From assembly GCF_900112475.1 (NCBI RefSeq), contig NZ_FOLW01000001.1:62001-126000 (forward strand): a stretch of 64,000 nucleotides of DNA, in the 5' to 3' direction. The position numbers and the translations under genes were made by a program. Below are positions 25,431 to 37,649 of the stretch, piece after piece (positions within the stretch are counted from its first letter, which is position 1; the number at the start of each line of letters is the position of its first letter). The notes under the pieces were generated by a model that searched no databases, had not been told where the DNA came from, and was given only the letters and a program-made list of their open reading frames with translations. The DNA comes from Pragia fontium DSM 5563 = ATCC 49100 (GTDB lineage: Bacteria; Pseudomonadota; Gammaproteobacteria; Enterobacterales; Enterobacteriaceae).

Positions 25431-26585
25431 TTATTCTTCATCTAACTGTAATGCGATATACAGTTGCATATGGTCGTCAAATTTTTTCAAATTTAATCCG
25501 GTAATTTGCGAGATTCGATTTAATCGGTAGTCCAGCGTATTACGATGAATATACAGAGACTTTACCGTCGCTCCAGGATGCATATTGTGCTTAAACCATG
25601 CCTGTAATGTTCTACGCAGCAATCCGTTATTATCCATCGCTTTTAGTTTCGTCAATGGCCGATTGAGTTCATTCACTTGCCAGCCGCCGCGTAAGCTATC
25701 CAGCAACACCGGTAACATAAGATCCTGATAATAATAGCTGCTCTGGTTGGGCATACGCTGCTTACCCACGGTCATTGCTGCTTTTGCCGTACTGTATGAA
25801 CGTGCAACACAACCGGGATCGGAGAAATGGTTGCCCAGCGATACTCTGACGTTAAGCTGGCTATTTTCAGAAATGCGCAGTAGCAGATTATCGACCCGTT
25901 TACGATGTTCTTCCGCATCCCAGCGACCATGGCTGTTCAATGCAGGTTGCAATACCACCATTTCATTGAGCGAAACAATCGCAATCAAGTTTTCCCGATC
26001 CGGTATAGTCAGCAAACTTTGCAGTTGCTGTAAGTCTTTCATGGAAACATCCGCCCCTTGACGGCGGCTATCCAGTTCAATCAAAGTGACCACTCTCGGC
26101 TGACTGAGGTCTATTCCTAATCGCTGTGCCCACTCCATTAATGATGAGGGTAACTCATCATTACGGATCAAATTCAGCACCAGCGCTTCACGCATCCGGC
26201 TATCCTGAGCCAGCATATTCAGCAGTCGGGCCTGCTCCAACATCATTTCTGCGGCCATACCGACCAACTGTCCGTGTTGCCGTAACAGATCGGGATCTCC
26301 CGTTAAACCAATAACGCCAACAACCTCGCCTTCTACCCGCAGAGGCAAATTAATCCCCGGACGAACTCCTTGCAAACTGATCGCCACGGCATCATTAATT
26401 TCTACCACGCGACCCTGAGATAGCGCCAATAAGGCACCTTCATGTAGCTCACCAATTCGCTTATTATCACCGCTACCGATAATCATACCGTTCGCATCCA
26501 TTACATTGATATTGCTATCAATAATTTTCATGGTGCGGTTAACAATGTCTTGAGCGAGTTTGGCATCAAGATGGTAAAAAGGCAT
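25431..26585 (-). CDS. cdaR: Sugar-acid regulator CdaR (SdaR)
   Basis: The start is ATG 26,585 (MPFYHLDAKLAQDIVNRTMKII), giving 384 residues like E. coli CdaR (385); the frame stays open to 26,699 without homology. Domains are an N-terminal sugar-diacid sensor (about 1-135), a GGDEF-like linker and a C-terminal PucR-type HTH (LYIHRNTLDYRLNRISQITGLNL). It activates garD, gud and gar genes in response to glucarate, galactarate or glycerate. Here it is separated from garD only by the retron. Confidence 0.94.
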   Translation of the reverse strand: MPFYHLDAKLAQDIVNRTMKIIDSNINVMDANGMIIGSGDNKRIGELHEGALLALSQGRVVEINDAVAISLQGVRPGINLPLRVEGEVVGVIGLTGDPDLLRQHGQLVGMAAEMMLEQARLLNMLAQDSRMREALVLNLIRNDELPSSLMEWAQRLGIDLSQPRVVTLIELDSRRQGADVSMKDLQQLQSLLTIPDRENLIAIVSLNEMVVLQPALNSHGRWDAEEHRKRVDNLLLRISENSQLNVRVSLGNHFSDPGCVARSYSTAKAAMTVGKQRMPNQSSYYYQDLMLPVLLDSLRGGWQVNELNRPLTKLKAMDNNGLLRRTLQAWFKHNMHPGATVKSLYIHRNTLDYRLNRISQITGLNLKKFDDHMQLYIALQLDEE

Positions 26586-26881
26586 GGCAACATCCCGGGA
26601 ATAATGCGAATTAGCCAAGATTAATGGTAGTGATTGCCGTATGCATTGTGCAATTGCCCAAACTTGAGTTTTATTTATCCAAATTGAGGCAACAATCACA
26701 TTTATCTATTACCGTCAATCTGCTCTCTATTTAGAAGGTTTTGTTATTCATTAAAATAAGAAAGATATTACTGTAATGCAGATAAGTGAAATAAACCGGT
26801 GAGATAAAAACAGGTATCGCTATGCTTTTCGTTAAAATAACCAAAAGCATAGCGACTAGAAAGGCGTTACTCTGTAGCCAA

Positions 26882-28378
26882 CTACTCTGCCGCCATTAGC
26901 TTACGATACTCATCATAAGCATAAAGATCGGTCATACCGCTGATATAGTCCTGAATAAGTCTGGCGCGATAATACAGCTCTCTAATCTCTTGTTGTGATT
27001 CAGGCAAATGCCCCAGCTTGCTGATGGCTTCCTGATAAGCTAAACAATGTTTAGTCGACAACTTGTGGAATAAGCGCGTTTCAATTAAATAACGGCGATG
27101 GGCATTTTCTCGAACTAATTGCGTAAAATCCGCCATAGGCATATCCAGTAGCGGACTATAAATATCCAATAGCCCACTGATCACCCGATAGCCTTGTAAC
27201 TCTAATTGTTCCACTTCTTCGTGATTGAAAACATATTTCAACGCAACATCTTTGAAAGCGCTGAGCAATTTAAACGCCTCATCACCATCTTCCAGCAGAG
27301 CTTGATTAAAACTACCGTCGAAAATAGCGGGTAAATTATTGATAAAGCGTAGAGCCGCCCGTGGCACCAGTTTGCCTACGGTATAAACCCGCAGATACAT
27401 AAAGAACTGATCTTCACGATGACGATATCCGCTGCCCTGCTCCATTTTCCGTACCGCGTTACCAATGGTTTTATCAAACAGATCGCCATCAGACACCTCA
27501 CCCCAGGCATTTTTCAAACGGTCGTGAAGCTGCTCAATGGTTAAAATGCGTTTTTCCACAGCATCTTCAAGATCGGCAATACAGTAAGAAATATCATCTG
27601 CGGCTTCCATAATATAGGTCAGTGGATACCGACTAAATTCCTTCATATCCAGCTTACTGCGCAGATCGTTAATAAAAGCTTCCTCTGCCAGATAGTAACC
27701 CGGTTTTTTCATCAGGTAGCTGCGATCCGCCGGTATATCCTCTGTCCAGTATGCTGGCCGGGTATACTTCAAAATACAGGCAACTTGAGAATAGGTTAAA
27801 TTAAGCTTCAACAGCGTATGGACCAAACGAATAGCCTGAGCATTCCCTTCAAAATTACTTAAGTCCTGACAAATACGCACCCTGAGAACGTTTAATTCCG
27901 GCTGCTCATCTTGCAGGCGTAAACAGGGATAATGACACAGCTTCCCAGCACCGGGATTCAACCTCTTACTAAACCAGTTGTTAATAGCCGCTTCACCGAA
28001 ATGACCAAAAGGTGGATTACCTACGTCATGCATCAGGCAAGCCATTTCAACAATGCTTTCAAAGGAGTCTAACGTTTTATCCAAACCAAGCTGTTCAATT
28101 CGCCCTTCTTTTTTGAGCTGATTGAAAATTTCTTTAGCAATATGACGACCAACCTGCTGCACTTCCATCGAATGAGTCAAACGACTACGTACCGCAGCAT
28201 TGCGCTCCAATGGGAATACCTGAGTCTTTTGCTGGAGCCGGCGAATAGCAGCAGAATTGATGATACGCCCGCGATCGCTCTCAAACTGACGCGTAATCTC
28301 GTATTCCCCTTCCGGAGCTGGTGACGAGCCAAAAGGACGCTGAACAATGATTCTTTTGCTAAAATCAATTCCGGACAT
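26882..28378 (-). CDS. dgt: dGTP triphosphohydrolase
   Basis: The protein has 498 residues (E. coli Dgt 505). The HD-domain metal ligands are in [14 protein letters not shown] and [16 protein letters not shown], with [20 protein letters not shown] further on. It hydrolyses dGTP to deoxyguanosine and triphosphate and affects dNTP pools and phage DNA synthesis. In E. coli degP lies between dgt and cdaR; here the gap to cdaR (26,586-26,881) carries no gene. Confidence 0.95.
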   Translation of the reverse strand: MSGIDFSKRIIVQRPFGSSPAPEGEYEITRQFESDRGRIINSAAIRRLQQKTQVFPLERNAAVRSRLTHSMEVQQVGRHIAKEIFNQLKKEGRIEQLGLDKTLDSFESIVEMACLMHDVGNPPFGHFGEAAINNWFSKRLNPGAGKLCHYPCLRLQDEQPELNVLRVRICQDLSNFEGNAQAIRLVHTLLKLNLTYSQVACILKYTRPAYWTEDIPADRSYLMKKPGYYLAEEAFINDLRSKLDMKEFSRYPLTYIMEAADDISYCIADLEDAVEKRILTIEQLHDRLKNAWGEVSDGDLFDKTIGNAVRKMEQGSGYRHREDQFFMYLRVYTVGKLVPRAALRFINNLPAIFDGSFNQALLEDGDEAFKLLSAFKDVALKYVFNHEEVEQLELQGYRVISGLLDIYSPLLDMPMADFTQLVRENAHRRYLIETRLFHKLSTKHCLAYQEAISKLGHLPESQQEIRELYYRARLIQDYISGMTDLYAYDEYRKLMAAE

Positions 28379-28640
28379 AACCTTTTCCCATTCTGCTTAC
28401 GATTACCGCTGTCACATTCAGTTTCCAGCAGCCTGCCTGTTTTCAACCTATCTCGATGAAAAATTACGTGGTTTTTTCCATCTTAATAAAATATTTTCCA
28501 AGTTAATCATACATTATCCGCTCACGGATTAAAGATTAATCAAATGATGCAAAAATCTGTGTTGTAGAAGAGACTCATTCCGTCCATTAGCATGATAGAC
28601 TACGCGCCAATTTATGTACCTAACCTGACGGATTATTACG

Positions 28641-29342
28641 ATGAAAATAGGCATTATCGGCGCAATGGAGCAGGAAGTTACTCTACTTCGTGATCAAATC
28701 GACAATTGTGAAACCTTTAAACGCGCTGGCTGCGAAATCTATACCGGCCGCCTTAACGGCATTGAAGTCGCTCTGCTCAAATCAGGTATCGGTAAAGTTT
28801 CAGCGGCTATGGGCACCACTCTACTGTTGGAAATCTGTCGCCCTGACCTGATTATCAATACCGGTTCTGCTGGTGGCCTGGCCCCGTCACTCAACGTTGG
28901 CGATATTGTGGTATCCGATGAAGTACGCTATCACGATGCTGATGTCACCGCATTCGGCTATGAGCCAGGTCAAATGGCTGGCTGTCCGGCAGCTTTTCCT
29001 GCCGATAAAGATTTAATCGCACTGGCAGAACACTGTATCAGTCAATGCAACCTTCATGCGGTCAGAGGTCTGATTTGCAGCGGAGACGCCTTTATCAACG
29101 GGGCTGAACCACTGGCACGTATTCGAGCCAATTTCCCTAATGTTGCCGCCGTCGAAATGGAAGCAGCCGCTATCGGTCACGTTTGCCATCAGTTTGGTAC
29201 ACCGTTTGTAGTGGTGCGCGCAATTTCTGACGTTGCCGATCGGGAATCTCATTTGAGTTTCGATGAATTTCTTACTCTAGCGGCTAAACAATCATCTTTA
29301 ATGGTCAGCACTATGCTAAAAACACTGGCAGAAAAACAATAA
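28641..29342 (+). CDS. mtn: 5'-methylthioadenosine/S-adenosylhomocysteine nucleosidase
   Basis: The protein has 233 residues. Catalytic Glu12 (GIIGAMEQE) and Asp197 (AISDVAD) and the [11 protein letters not shown] substrate motif are in place. It cleaves MTA and SAH to adenine and the thioribose or ribosyl-homocysteine, recycling methionine and making autoinducer-2 precursor. Its stop overlaps the btuF start (TAATG), as in E. coli. The gap to dgt (28,379-28,640) holds only divergent promoters. Confidence 0.96.
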   Translation: MKIGIIGAMEQEVTLLRDQIDNCETFKRAGCEIYTGRLNGIEVALLKSGIGKVSAAMGTTLLLEICRPDLIINTGSAGGLAPSLNVGDIVVSDEVRYHDADVTAFGYEPGQMAGCPAAFPADKDLIALAEHCISQCNLHAVRGLICSGDAFINGAEPLARIRANFPNVAAVEMEAAAIGHVCHQFGTPFVVVRAISDVADRESHLSFDEFLTLAAKQSSLMVSTMLKTLAEKQ

Positions 29343-30196
29343 TGCTGCTGCGGACCTTCATGAAAAAAACAGTAACGGCGCTGTGGCTGTTACTGTCAGT
29401 CTCTTCGCTATATCTGTATAGCGGCGCGGCGATATCCGCGGTTGCTGAACGAGTGATCAGTTTATCCCCCCATACCACTGAGCTGGCTTATGCCGCAGGT
29501 ATGGGCGACAAACTGATTGCCGCCAGCGCGTATTCCGATTATCCACCGGAAGCGAAAAAGCTGGAGCAAGTGGCCTCATGGCAAGGCATCAATCTTGAGC
29601 GGGTTATCGCGTTAAAACCAGATTTAGTCTTAGCCTGGCGGGGAGGCAATCCGCAAAAAATGCTGGATCAGCTGACCAATTTTGGTATTAAAGTGCTCTA
29701 TTCCGATCCGCAGAATATTCAGGGAATCGCTGACAACTTGAATCTGTTGGCTGAATATAGCCCGAATCCGGCACAGGCTCATCAAGCCGCCGCCCGTTTG
29801 CTAGATGAACAGCAATCCTTAAAGCAGCGCTATCAGCAACAAAGTAAGCCACCGGTCGGAGCCTTCTTACAATTTAGCCATCAGCCATTATTCACGACCT
29901 CCGGCAGTACGCTACAAAGTGAAATTGTTACCCTATGCGGCGGCAGAAATATTTTTGCCGATAGCCCGGTGCCCTGGCCACAGGTAAGCAGAGAGCAGGT
30001 ACTTACTCGCAAGCCTCAGGTGATTATTATTTCTGGTGAAGAAGCGCAAGCAAAAAACGTCAGAGACTTCTGGCACGGACAGTTAGATGTTCCTATTATC
30101 ACGGTACCTGAAAACTGGTTTAACCGTAGTGGCCCAAGAATTATGCTGGCTGCTGAAGTCATCTGTAAAAAATTATCTGAAATTTCATCTAGTTAA
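29342..30196 (+). CDS. btuF: Periplasmic vitamin B12-binding protein
   Basis: The protein has 284 residues with an N-terminal signal peptide ([18 protein letters not shown]). The binding-protein fold shows [31 protein letters not shown] and [21 protein letters not shown], closely matching BtuF. It delivers cobalamin to the BtuCD ABC importer. The first ATG overlaps the mtn stop; a second ATG at 29,363 is an alternative start. Confidence 0.93.
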   Translation: MLLRTFMKKTVTALWLLLSVSSLYLYSGAAISAVAERVISLSPHTTELAYAAGMGDKLIAASAYSDYPPEAKKLEQVASWQGINLERVIALKPDLVLAWRGGNPQKMLDQLTNFGIKVLYSDPQNIQGIADNLNLLAEYSPNPAQAHQAAARLLDEQQSLKQRYQQQSKPPVGAFLQFSHQPLFTTSGSTLQSEIVTLCGGRNIFADSPVPWPQVSREQVLTRKPQVIIISGEEAQAKNVRDFWHGQLDVPIITVPENWFNRSGPRIMLAAEVICKKLSEISSS

Positions 30197-30217
30197 TAGG
30201 ATTTGGAGCACGGGTAA

Positions 30218-30832
30218 ATGTTAGTCTATTGGCTGGATATTCTTGGAACTGCCGTTTTTGCTATCTCCGGTGTGCTATTAGCCGGAAAACTACGTATGGA
30301 TCCCTTTGGCGTACTGGTATTAGGGGTTGTCACCGCGGTTGGTGGAGGCACCATCCGCGATATGGCACTGGCTAACGGCCCCGTATTTTGGGTCAAAGAC
30401 CCGACCGATTTAGTGGTCGCGCTGGTCACCTGCGTCGCTACCATTGCCGTGGTACGCCACCCTCGCAGCCTGCCAAAATGGATTTTACCGGTACTGGATG
30501 CTATCGGCTTGGCGGTATTCGTCGGTATTGGGGTAAACAAAGCGTTTCTTGCCGGAACCGGTCCATTAGTCGCCACCTGCATGGGCGTCCTTACCGGTGT
30601 CGGTGGGGGAATTATTCGTGATGTGTTAGCTCGTGAGATCCCAATGATACTGCGTACCGAAGTGTATGCTACTGCCTGTATTATCGGCGGTTCGGTTCAT
30701 GCCGCATCACATTATTTCTTTAATTTGGGGTTAGAAGAGTCAGGAATGCTGGGAATGGTGATTACGCTGACCATCCGTTTGGCCGCTATACGCTGGAACC
30801 TGAAGTTACCTACCTTTAGTTTGGAGAAATAA
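30218..30832 (+). CDS. yadS: TRIC-type cation channel family protein YadS
   Basis: The protein has 204 residues with seven predicted helices and a duplicated TRIC half (GVVTAVGGGTIRDM in the first, GVLTGVGGGIIRDVL in the second). Prokaryotic TRIC proteins form trimeric potassium channels. It is 21 bases downstream of btuF, in the conserved mtn-btuF-yadS operon. Confidence 0.93.
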   Translation: MLVYWLDILGTAVFAISGVLLAGKLRMDPFGVLVLGVVTAVGGGTIRDMALANGPVFWVKDPTDLVVALVTCVATIAVVRHPRSLPKWILPVLDAIGLAVFVGIGVNKAFLAGTGPLVATCMGVLTGVGGGIIRDVLAREIPMILRTEVYATACIIGGSVHAASHYFFNLGLEESGMLGMVITLTIRLAAIRWNLKLPTFSLEK

Positions 30833-30837
30833 CCGAT

Positions 30838-30935
30838 ATCTGGCGCGGACGAATCGCTTGAAGGGTGAGACACATAAATGTGTCTCATAACTGCCCGTAG
30901 CCATTCCAGACCCTACGCCCACGGGCACAAACATC
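30838..30935. repeat. Dispersed intergenic hairpin repeat, copy 2
   Basis: It lies between the convergent ends of yadS and erpA. It has a perfect 10-bp hairpin TGAGACACAT-aa-ATGTGTCTCA, then the 18-mer TGCCCGTAGCCATTCCAG (30,892-30,909) also found in copy 1. TGCCCGT pairs with ACGGGCA about 20 bases on, making a second hairpin. Confidence 0.65.
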
Positions 30936-30962
30936 TCTTTCTTACCAAATAACCACAACAAC

Positions 30963-31307
30963 TTACACGCTAAATGAAGAGCCACATCCGCAGGTACTTT
31001 TGGCATTTGGATTCTGGATAATAAAGCGTGAACCTTCTAATCCTTCGGTATAGTCTACCGCACCGCCGATTAAGTATTGCAGACTCATCGGATCAACCAC
31101 CAGCGACACGCCCTGCTTCTCTATCAGCATATCGCCATCATTCACTTTATCATCAAACGTGAAGCCATACTGGAAACCACTGCACCCACCACCGGTGATA
31201 TACACACGTAGCTTCAGGTCAGGATTACTTTCATCAGCAATCAGTTCCTTCACTTTATTGGCCGCCGCCTCGGTAAACTCCAGCGGCAAAGCAGTTGAAT
31301 CACTCAT
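30963..31307 (-). CDS. erpA: Iron-sulfur cluster insertion protein ErpA
   Basis: The protein has 114 residues. The three cluster-binding cysteines of A-type carriers are present: Cys42 ([11 protein letters not shown]) and Cys106 and Cys108 ([11 protein letters not shown]). It delivers Fe-S clusters to target enzymes, including those of isoprenoid synthesis. The gap 31,308-31,682 between erpA and hemL holds their divergent promoters and no gene. Confidence 0.96.
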   Translation of the reverse strand: MSDSTALPLEFTEAAANKVKELIADESNPDLKLRVYITGGGCSGFQYGFTFDDKVNDGDMLIEKQGVSLVVDPMSLQYLIGGAVDYTEGLEGSRFIIQNPNAKSTCGCGSSFSV

Positions 31308-31682
31308 TCATTGTCTCCAGCTTATTTTTCAGATCTGGTTTCAGGTCTGCTACTCTGGCAAAACCCGTAATCCTATAATTATCTAATAGTTGACTAAAAC
31401 GTTCAAGTATTATACCGCACTTTGCTACAATACTCAGGACTAATTTAGCGTGTAAAGTACGCTGATAAACGCCATTTTACAACACATCACCGACGGCACC
31501 TTAATCAAACCATCGTCTATTGTTCTTAGGTTGCTTTTATTATCCCCCATATCAACGCTATCTCATCCTTCGCTGAACAGAAAAGTTTGGTAAACAATCT
31601 AAAGCTGATATTTATCCCTACTTCTTTTACAATAGTTGAAAGTTCTATTCCCTCTCCAGAATAACAAGGCAGGAGCCGATTC

Positions 31683-32966
31683 ATGAGTAAATCAGAAAGT
31701 TTGTATGCACAAGCACAGCAAGTGATTCCGGGTGGTGTTAACTCGCCGGTTCGCGCATTCACTGGGGTGGGCGGCGTACCGCTATTTGTTGAACGCGCTG
31801 ACGGAGCCTACCTGTACGATGCAGACGATAAAGCCTATATCGACTACGTGGGCTCATGGGGCCCGATGATTCTGGGTCACAATAATGATGTGATTCGTGA
31901 TGCGGTAATTGAGGCGGTACAGCGTGGCTTAAGTTTCGGCGCGCCAACCGAAATGGAAGTTGAAATGGCTACTCTGGTCACCGAACTGGTTCCCTCTATG
32001 GATATGGTCCGTATGGTGAACTCCGGTACCGAAGCCACCATGAGCGCAATTCGTCTAGCGCGTGGTTTTACCGGCCGTGACAAAATTATCAAGTTTGAAG
32101 GCTGCTACCATGGTCACGCAGACTGCCTATTGGTAAAAGCGGGTTCCGGCGCTTTAACCTTGGGCCAACCTAATTCACCCGGTGTACCCGCTGATTTCGC
32201 TAAACACACCCTGACCTGTACCTATAATGATTTGAATACCGTACGTCAGGCGTTTGAGCAAAACCTTAATGATATCGCCTGTATTATCGTTGAGCCCGTT
32301 GCCGGTAATATGAACTGTATTCCACCATCTGCGGATTTTCTCCCTGGTTTACGTCAGCTTTGTGATGAATATGGCGCACTGCTGATCATTGATGAAGTGA
32401 TGACCGGTTTCCGTGTCGCCTTGGGTGGCGCTCAGGCCTATTATAATGTGACGCCTGATTTGACCTGTTTAGGGAAAATCATCGGTGGCGGTATGCCCGT
32501 TGGCGCTTTCGGCGGTCGTCGGGATGTAATGGCGGCACTCGCGCCAACTGGACCGGTTTATCAAGCCGGTACCTTATCCGGTAACCCAATTGCTATGGCT
32601 GCCGGTTATGCTTGCCTGAGTCAATTGACCGATGTTGGTGTTTACTCACAGTTGGCAGAGAGAACCAAACAGCTAGCAGAAGGCCTGCTAAACGCCGCCC
32701 AAAGACAAGGAATTCCGCTGGTAATGAACTATGTGGGCGGCATGTTCGGTATCTTCTTTACCGATGCTGACAGCGTGACCTGCTATCAAGATGTTGTACA
32801 GTGCGATGTTGAACGCTTTAAGAAATTCTTCCACTTGATGTTGGAAGAAGGCGTTTATTTAGCACCATCCGCTTTTGAAGCAGGTTTTATGTCACTGGCT
32901 CACTCAAAAGAAGATATTCAGCGCACCATCGATGCCGCTGAACGTAGCTTTGCTAAGCTAGCGTAA
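31683..32966 (+). CDS. hemL: Glutamate-1-semialdehyde aminotransferase
   Basis: The protein has 427 residues. The PLP lysine is Lys265 in [17 protein letters not shown]; other class III aminotransferase motifs are [15 protein letters not shown] and [12 protein letters not shown]. It converts glutamate-1-semialdehyde to 5-aminolevulinate in heme synthesis. GGAG precedes the start. In E. coli clcA lies between erpA and hemL; here it is absent from this position. Confidence 0.97.
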   Translation: MSKSESLYAQAQQVIPGGVNSPVRAFTGVGGVPLFVERADGAYLYDADDKAYIDYVGSWGPMILGHNNDVIRDAVIEAVQRGLSFGAPTEMEVEMATLVTELVPSMDMVRMVNSGTEATMSAIRLARGFTGRDKIIKFEGCYHGHADCLLVKAGSGALTLGQPNSPGVPADFAKHTLTCTYNDLNTVRQAFEQNLNDIACIIVEPVAGNMNCIPPSADFLPGLRQLCDEYGALLIIDEVMTGFRVALGGAQAYYNVTPDLTCLGKIIGGGMPVGAFGGRRDVMAALAPTGPVYQAGTLSGNPIAMAAGYACLSQLTDVGVYSQLAERTKQLAEGLLNAAQRQGIPLVMNYVGGMFGIFFTDADSVTCYQDVVQCDVERFKKFFHLMLEEGVYLAPSAFEAGFMSLAHSKEDIQRTIDAAERSFAKLA

Positions 32967-32975
32967 TCGTCAATG

Positions 32976-33010
32976 AAAAACCGGCTACCTTGAAGATGTA
33001 GCCGGTTTTT
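32976..33010 (+). terminator. hemL terminator
   Basis: The hairpin AAAAACCGGCTAC/GTAGCCGGTTTTT directly follows hemL and ends in a T-run. Confidence 0.9.
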
Positions 33011-33238
33011 ATTCACCGACCATCCCGATACTTATCTTATTCATCCAATCACCAACAGCAAATTTCACCCCCTTAGCCAAAAAGACCAGAACCAAAGTGG
33101 GGTAAAAGCCTATTTATCTGGATTAATTTCCAACTTTTCCATATTAGAAAAGCTTTAACTCATTGAACAATATTCAAGATTCTAAAGTCTTAAGATAGTG
33201 TTAAACTCTGGCTTAACCTTTGTCAGTGTAATTATTCA

Positions 33239-34126
33239 ATGACCAGAATCGGAACGTTGTCAGGCATCATTGCCATTTTATTGTGGAGTATGAGCGTCGC
33301 CCTTACCCGCAGTATTTCAGAAGTGTTGGGCCCCTTCGGCGCCGGTGCAGCGATTTACAGCGTGAGCGGCATATTAGTTTTATGCGTAACAGGCCTACCC
33401 AAATTACAGGAACAGCGCCCGGCGTATATTTGGGGCTGCGGCTCGCTGTTTGTCATTTATATGGTGTGCTTTGCGCTGGCTATCGGTATGGCGACCGACC
33501 GGGCTCAGGCGCTGGAAATAGGGTTAATCAACTATCTGTGGCCCAGTCTAACGCTGGCCTTGGCGCTACCATTACTCAATATTAAAGCACGCTGGTGGCT
33601 ATGGCCGGGCATTATTTTGGCCTTTGCAGGCGTCGTTTGGGTGGTTAGCGGAGGGGCGTTAAACCTCTCTGAATTTGTGACTCATGCCGGACAAAATCCC
33701 CTCGCTTATCTACTTGCAGCGACGGCGGCAATTTCATGGGCTCTTTATTCAAATCTGGTCAGAATTTACTGCCGCGGTAAGGGTGCACTCCCCCTATTCC
33801 TCTTGGTCACCTCAGCCTGCTTATGGCTAATGACTGCGCTGTTTTCCCATATGCCGGATACGCTACCGTCATCGAATACGCTATTAGAATTACTGCTGAT
33901 GGGAGCCACTACGGCGGTTGCCTATGTCTGCTGGGATAAAGCCATGCGACAAGGTAATGTTACGCTGGTGGCTGCGCTATCCTATTTTACCCCGTTGTTC
34001 TCTATTTTAATGGCTAGCCTATGGCTCAGCACTTGGCCGGGGAGCGCATTCTGGTCAGGTGTTGCGCTAGTTATCATTGGCTCTTTACTGTGTTGGTCTG
34101 CCAGCCCAAAAGCCAACAGTAATTAA
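33239..34126 (+). CDS. yddG: DMT-family aromatic amino acid exporter (YddG-like)
   Basis: The protein has 295 residues with ten predicted helices in two EamA halves. Segments such as [36 protein letters not shown] and [28 protein letters not shown] closely resemble YddG of Salmonella and E. coli, which exports aromatic amino acids. In E. coli yddG is elsewhere, so its place beside yacL is a local rearrangement. Its stop overlaps the convergent yacL stop by 4 bases. Confidence 0.85.
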   Translation: MTRIGTLSGIIAILLWSMSVALTRSISEVLGPFGAGAAIYSVSGILVLCVTGLPKLQEQRPAYIWGCGSLFVIYMVCFALAIGMATDRAQALEIGLINYLWPSLTLALALPLLNIKARWWLWPGIILAFAGVVWVVSGGALNLSEFVTHAGQNPLAYLLAATAAISWALYSNLVRIYCRGKGALPLFLLVTSACLWLMTALFSHMPDTLPSSNTLLELLLMGATTAVAYVCWDKAMRQGNVTLVAALSYFTPLFSILMASLWLSTWPGSAFWSGVALVIIGSLLCWSASPKANSN

Positions 34127-34485
34127 CGTTCCGCTAAAAAACGACGATATGCCTGTAATACACTCAGAAAATCTTCTACACCACATAGAGACAGGCTTTC
34201 TTCATCGTAATAAAACATCCCCTCCTCCATTTCATCACCTTCCAGATCCATCTGATTGGCACGAACAATCACTTCTTCGCCATCCAACCATAACGTATAT
34301 TCATGTCCAATCTTTTGCCATTGCCGTTCACTGCCCTGAACGTGTTTTATCGCCTGTTCCACTTCATCCAACAGCGCCAGATCATTTTTAACCTCTTCAT
34401 TGAGCCAATGACCTACGGCTTCATGCCCCATCGAAAAACTGGCAAATACCTGACCGGTAACGTCAGTTCTGAATTCATAGTCCAT
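34123..34485 (-). CDS. yacL: YacL/UPF0231 family protein
   Basis: The protein has 120 residues, very acidic, beginning [31 protein letters not shown] and ending [10 protein letters not shown], matching YacL throughout. It is next to acnB as in E. coli. The function is not established. No signal or membrane segment. Confidence 0.93.
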   Translation of the reverse strand: MDYEFRTDVTGQVFASFSMGHEAVGHWLNEEVKNDLALLDEVEQAIKHVQGSERQWQKIGHEYTLWLDGEEVIVRANQMDLEGDEMEEGMFYYDEESLSLCGVEDFLSVLQAYRRFLAER

Positions 34486-34611
34486 ATTACGCTCCTGTCA
34501 TAATGTAACGTCTACCCACGCACAGCATTGTCCATGCGCTTACCCTGACACATGATAAGCACTTCTTACCCCACCAGACTATCTTATTTTTTTGTTTATG
34601 CTGACGTGAAT

Positions 34612-34638
34612 AAAAAAACCACGCCAATTGGCGTGGTT
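34612..34638 (-). terminator. acnB terminator
   Basis: The perfect stem AACCACGCC/GGCGTGGTT (34,617-34,638) is followed on the minus strand by a T-run, 60 bases after the acnB stop. Confidence 0.9.
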
Positions 34639-34696
34639 AACTTGATGACAAAATTATCAATTGCTAAGCAACAGGATAAGATTGCCTTTCAACCAT

Positions 34697-37297
34697 TCAA
34701 ACGGCGGACTGGAAAATCACGCCTTCCGCTTTCTTGGTATACTCATTCAACCGATCGAAATTAAGATAACGATAGGTATCATCAGCGGTTTTATCCACCT
34801 CAACCATATAAGCCAGATACTCTTCCGTTGTTGGTAAACGACCAAGTATAGCCGCTACTGCCGCCAGTTCAGCCGAAGCCAGATAAACATTGGCACCATT
34901 ACCTAAACGGTTAGGGAAGTTACGCGTCGAGGTTGAAACCACCGTGGCACCTTCATTAACCCGAGCCTGATTACCCATACACAATGAACAGCCCGGCATT
35001 TCAATACGTGCCCCGCTCTGTCCAAAAATGCTGTAATAACCTTCTTCACTGAGCTGAGTTGCATCCATCTTGGTTGGTGGCGTTACCCACAAGCGAGTTG
35101 GTAACTTACCTTTGAAGTTTTCCAGCAGTTTACCTGCCGCACGGAAATGGCCGATATTGGTCATACAGGAACCAATAAATACTTCATCGATCTTGTCTCC
35201 GGTGACATCCGACAGTAAACGGGCATCGTCCGGATCGTTTGGCGCACACAGAATTGGCTGTTTAATCTGATTCAGATCGATATCCAGTACTGCAGCATAT
35301 TCTGCATCGGAATCGGCTTCCATCAGCTGTGGATTCGCCAACCAAGCTTGCATATCATTTATGCGGCGCTCAAGAGTACGAGCATCACCATAACCTTCGG
35401 CAATCATCCACTTCAGCATCACGATATTAGAGCGCAGATACTCTGCCACCGGTTCTTTATTCAGCTTAATGGTACAAGCTGCCGCAGAGCGTTCCGCTGA
35501 AGCATCCGCCAGTTCAAACGCCTGCTCCGCTTTCAGATCCGGTAAACCTTCAATCTCCAGAATTCGACCGGAGAAAATGTTCTTCTTGCCGGTCTTCTCA
35601 ACGGTGAGTAAACCCTGCTGAATCGCATAGTAAGGGATGGCATGAACCAGATCGCGTAAGGTAATCCCCGGTTGCATTTTACCGCTAAAACGAACCAATA
35701 CTGACTCTGGCATATCCAGAGGCATCACCCCGGTCGCAGCAGCAAAGGCAACCAGACCTGAGCCGGCCGGGAAGGAAATACCAATCGGGAAACGGGTATG
35801 GGAATCCGCGCCAGTACCAACGGTATCCGGTAACAGCATACGGTTCAGCCATGAGTGGATAATACCGTCACCCGGACGCAGAGAAACGCCGCCGCGGTTC
35901 ATCATAAAATCAGGCAGGGAATGATGCATCTGCACGTCTACCGGCTTTGGATAGGCCGCAGTGTGACAGAAGGACTGCATCACCAAATCTGCTGAAAATC
36001 CCAGACAGGCTAAGTCTTTCAGTTCATCACGCGTCATACCGCCGGTGGTATCCTGAGAACCAACCGAGGTCATTTTTGGCTCACAATATTCACCAGGGCG
36101 TACACCTTTCACGCCACAGGCTTTACCTACCATCTTCTGCGCCAGCGTATAACCTTTGCTAGAAGCATGGGCAGACTGAGCCTGAACAAAGATATCGCTG
36201 GCGGCTAAACCGAGTGATTCTCTGGCCTTTGAGGTTAAACCACGACCAATAATTAATGGAATACGGCCACCGGCACGCACTTCATCCATCAATACATCGG
36301 TCTTCAATGAGAAGGTTGCCAGCAGTTCATTATTGTCATGACGACGGATCTCACCCTTTCTCGGGTAAATATCAATCACATCGCCGGTATTCAATTTAGA
36401 AACATCGACATCTTCAATGGGTAAGGCACCCGCATCTTCCATAGTATTAAAGAAGATAGGTGCAATTTTGCCACCCAGAACCACGCCACCGCTACGCTTA
36501 TTCGGCACGTAAGGGATATCGTTGCCCATAAACCATAACACGGAGTTAGTGGCTGATTTACGTGATGAACCCGTACCGACCACATCCCCCACATAAACCA
36601 GAGGGAAGCCTTGCTGTTTCAGCTCCTCCAGTTTTTTGATCGGTCCGATTTGACCAGGCTGATCGGGAACAATCCCATCGCGAGGGTTCTTCAGCATCGC
36701 CATCGCATGTAAAGGAATATCAGGACGTGACCAGGCATCTGGTGCCGGCGACAGGTCATCGGTATTGGTTTCACCGCTGACTTTAAATACCGTCATGGTG
36801 AGCTTATCGGCCAGCGCAGGGCGAGACAAGAACCAGTCTGCATTAGCCCATGATTGCATGACCTGCTGAGCATACTTGTTGCCCGCTTTGGCTTTCGCTT
36901 CCACATCATAGAAGCTATCGAACATCAACAACGTATGAGATAGCTCTTTAACCGCAATAGGTGCCAGCTTTTCATTATCCAGCGCATCAATCATTGGTTG
37001 AATGTTATAGCCGCCCTGCATAGTACCTAGTAATTCCAAGGCTTTTTCCGCGGAGACTAACGGCGATTTGGCCTCGCCACTCACCAAGGCGGCAAGAAAG
37101 CCGGCCTTAACATAAGCAGCTTCATCTACACCCGGCGGGACACGGTTAATCAGAAGATCGAGAAGAAACGCATCTTCTCCGGCCGGTGGATTCTTTAATA
37201 ATGTCACCAAACCCGCCATCTGTTCTGCATTTAATGGTTTTGGCACGATACCTTCGGCGCTACGTTCGGCAACGTGTTTACGGTATTCCTCTAGCAC
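34697..37297 (-). CDS. acnB: Bifunctional aconitate hydratase 2/2-methylisocitrate dehydratase
   Basis: The start is set at GTG 37,297 ([12 protein letters not shown]...), which gives 866 residues like E. coli AcnB (865) and has a strong GGGGGAAG ribosome site 6 bases upstream; the open frame runs to 37,456 without homology. The HEAT-like domain, swivel domain ([19 protein letters not shown]) and the 4Fe-4S cysteines in [11 protein letters not shown] and [12 protein letters not shown] are present. It is the main TCA-cycle aconitase and can also bind its own mRNA when iron is low. Confidence 0.97.
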   Translation of the reverse strand: MLEEYRKHVAERSAEGIVPKPLNAEQMAGLVTLLKNPPAGEDAFLLDLLINRVPPGVDEAAYVKAGFLAALVSGEAKSPLVSAEKALELLGTMQGGYNIQPMIDALDNEKLAPIAVKELSHTLLMFDSFYDVEAKAKAGNKYAQQVMQSWANADWFLSRPALADKLTMTVFKVSGETNTDDLSPAPDAWSRPDIPLHAMAMLKNPRDGIVPDQPGQIGPIKKLEELKQQGFPLVYVGDVVGTGSSRKSATNSVLWFMGNDIPYVPNKRSGGVVLGGKIAPIFFNTMEDAGALPIEDVDVSKLNTGDVIDIYPRKGEIRRHDNNELLATFSLKTDVLMDEVRAGGRIPLIIGRGLTSKARESLGLAASDIFVQAQSAHASSKGYTLAQKMVGKACGVKGVRPGEYCEPKMTSVGSQDTTGGMTRDELKDLACLGFSADLVMQSFCHTAAYPKPVDVQMHHSLPDFMMNRGGVSLRPGDGIIHSWLNRMLLPDTVGTGADSHTRFPIGISFPAGSGLVAFAAATGVMPLDMPESVLVRFSGKMQPGITLRDLVHAIPYYAIQQGLLTVEKTGKKNIFSGRILEIEGLPDLKAEQAFELADASAERSAAACTIKLNKEPVAEYLRSNIVMLKWMIAEGYGDARTLERRINDMQAWLANPQLMEADSDAEYAAVLDIDLNQIKQPILCAPNDPDDARLLSDVTGDKIDEVFIGSCMTNIGHFRAAGKLLENFKGKLPTRLWVTPPTKMDATQLSEEGYYSIFGQSGARIEMPGCSLCMGNQARVNEGATVVSTSTRNFPNRLGNGANVYLASAELAAVAAILGRLPTTEEYLAYMVEVDKTADDTYRYLNFDRLNEYTKKAEGVIFQSAV

Positions 37298-37649
37298 GAC
37301 GACTTCCCCCACGATCATTGTTATATTTAAGCAGCCAAACTTATGGCCTTGATCGCCATAACCTTGCTTATCTGCGGTATATTCGGACTGAGAGTAAATT
37401 GCATCAGAGCGCTGATTTAACCTAGCGATATACGGAGATTTTGTTAGTTCAATCACATAAAGTCTATATACACTTTATGGTCTTTATGACGCAAATAGAC
37501 TCGCTGTTTTGACTATATTATCAGAGCCCATCTCACATAGCATTTTATTACATTTTGATTACAATTTTGCAATAAAAACAGCGTTCGTTTTTAGCCTATA
37601 AATCAGTTATATTAGAAGGCTATCACATCATTCATGCAAGGATGCCAGA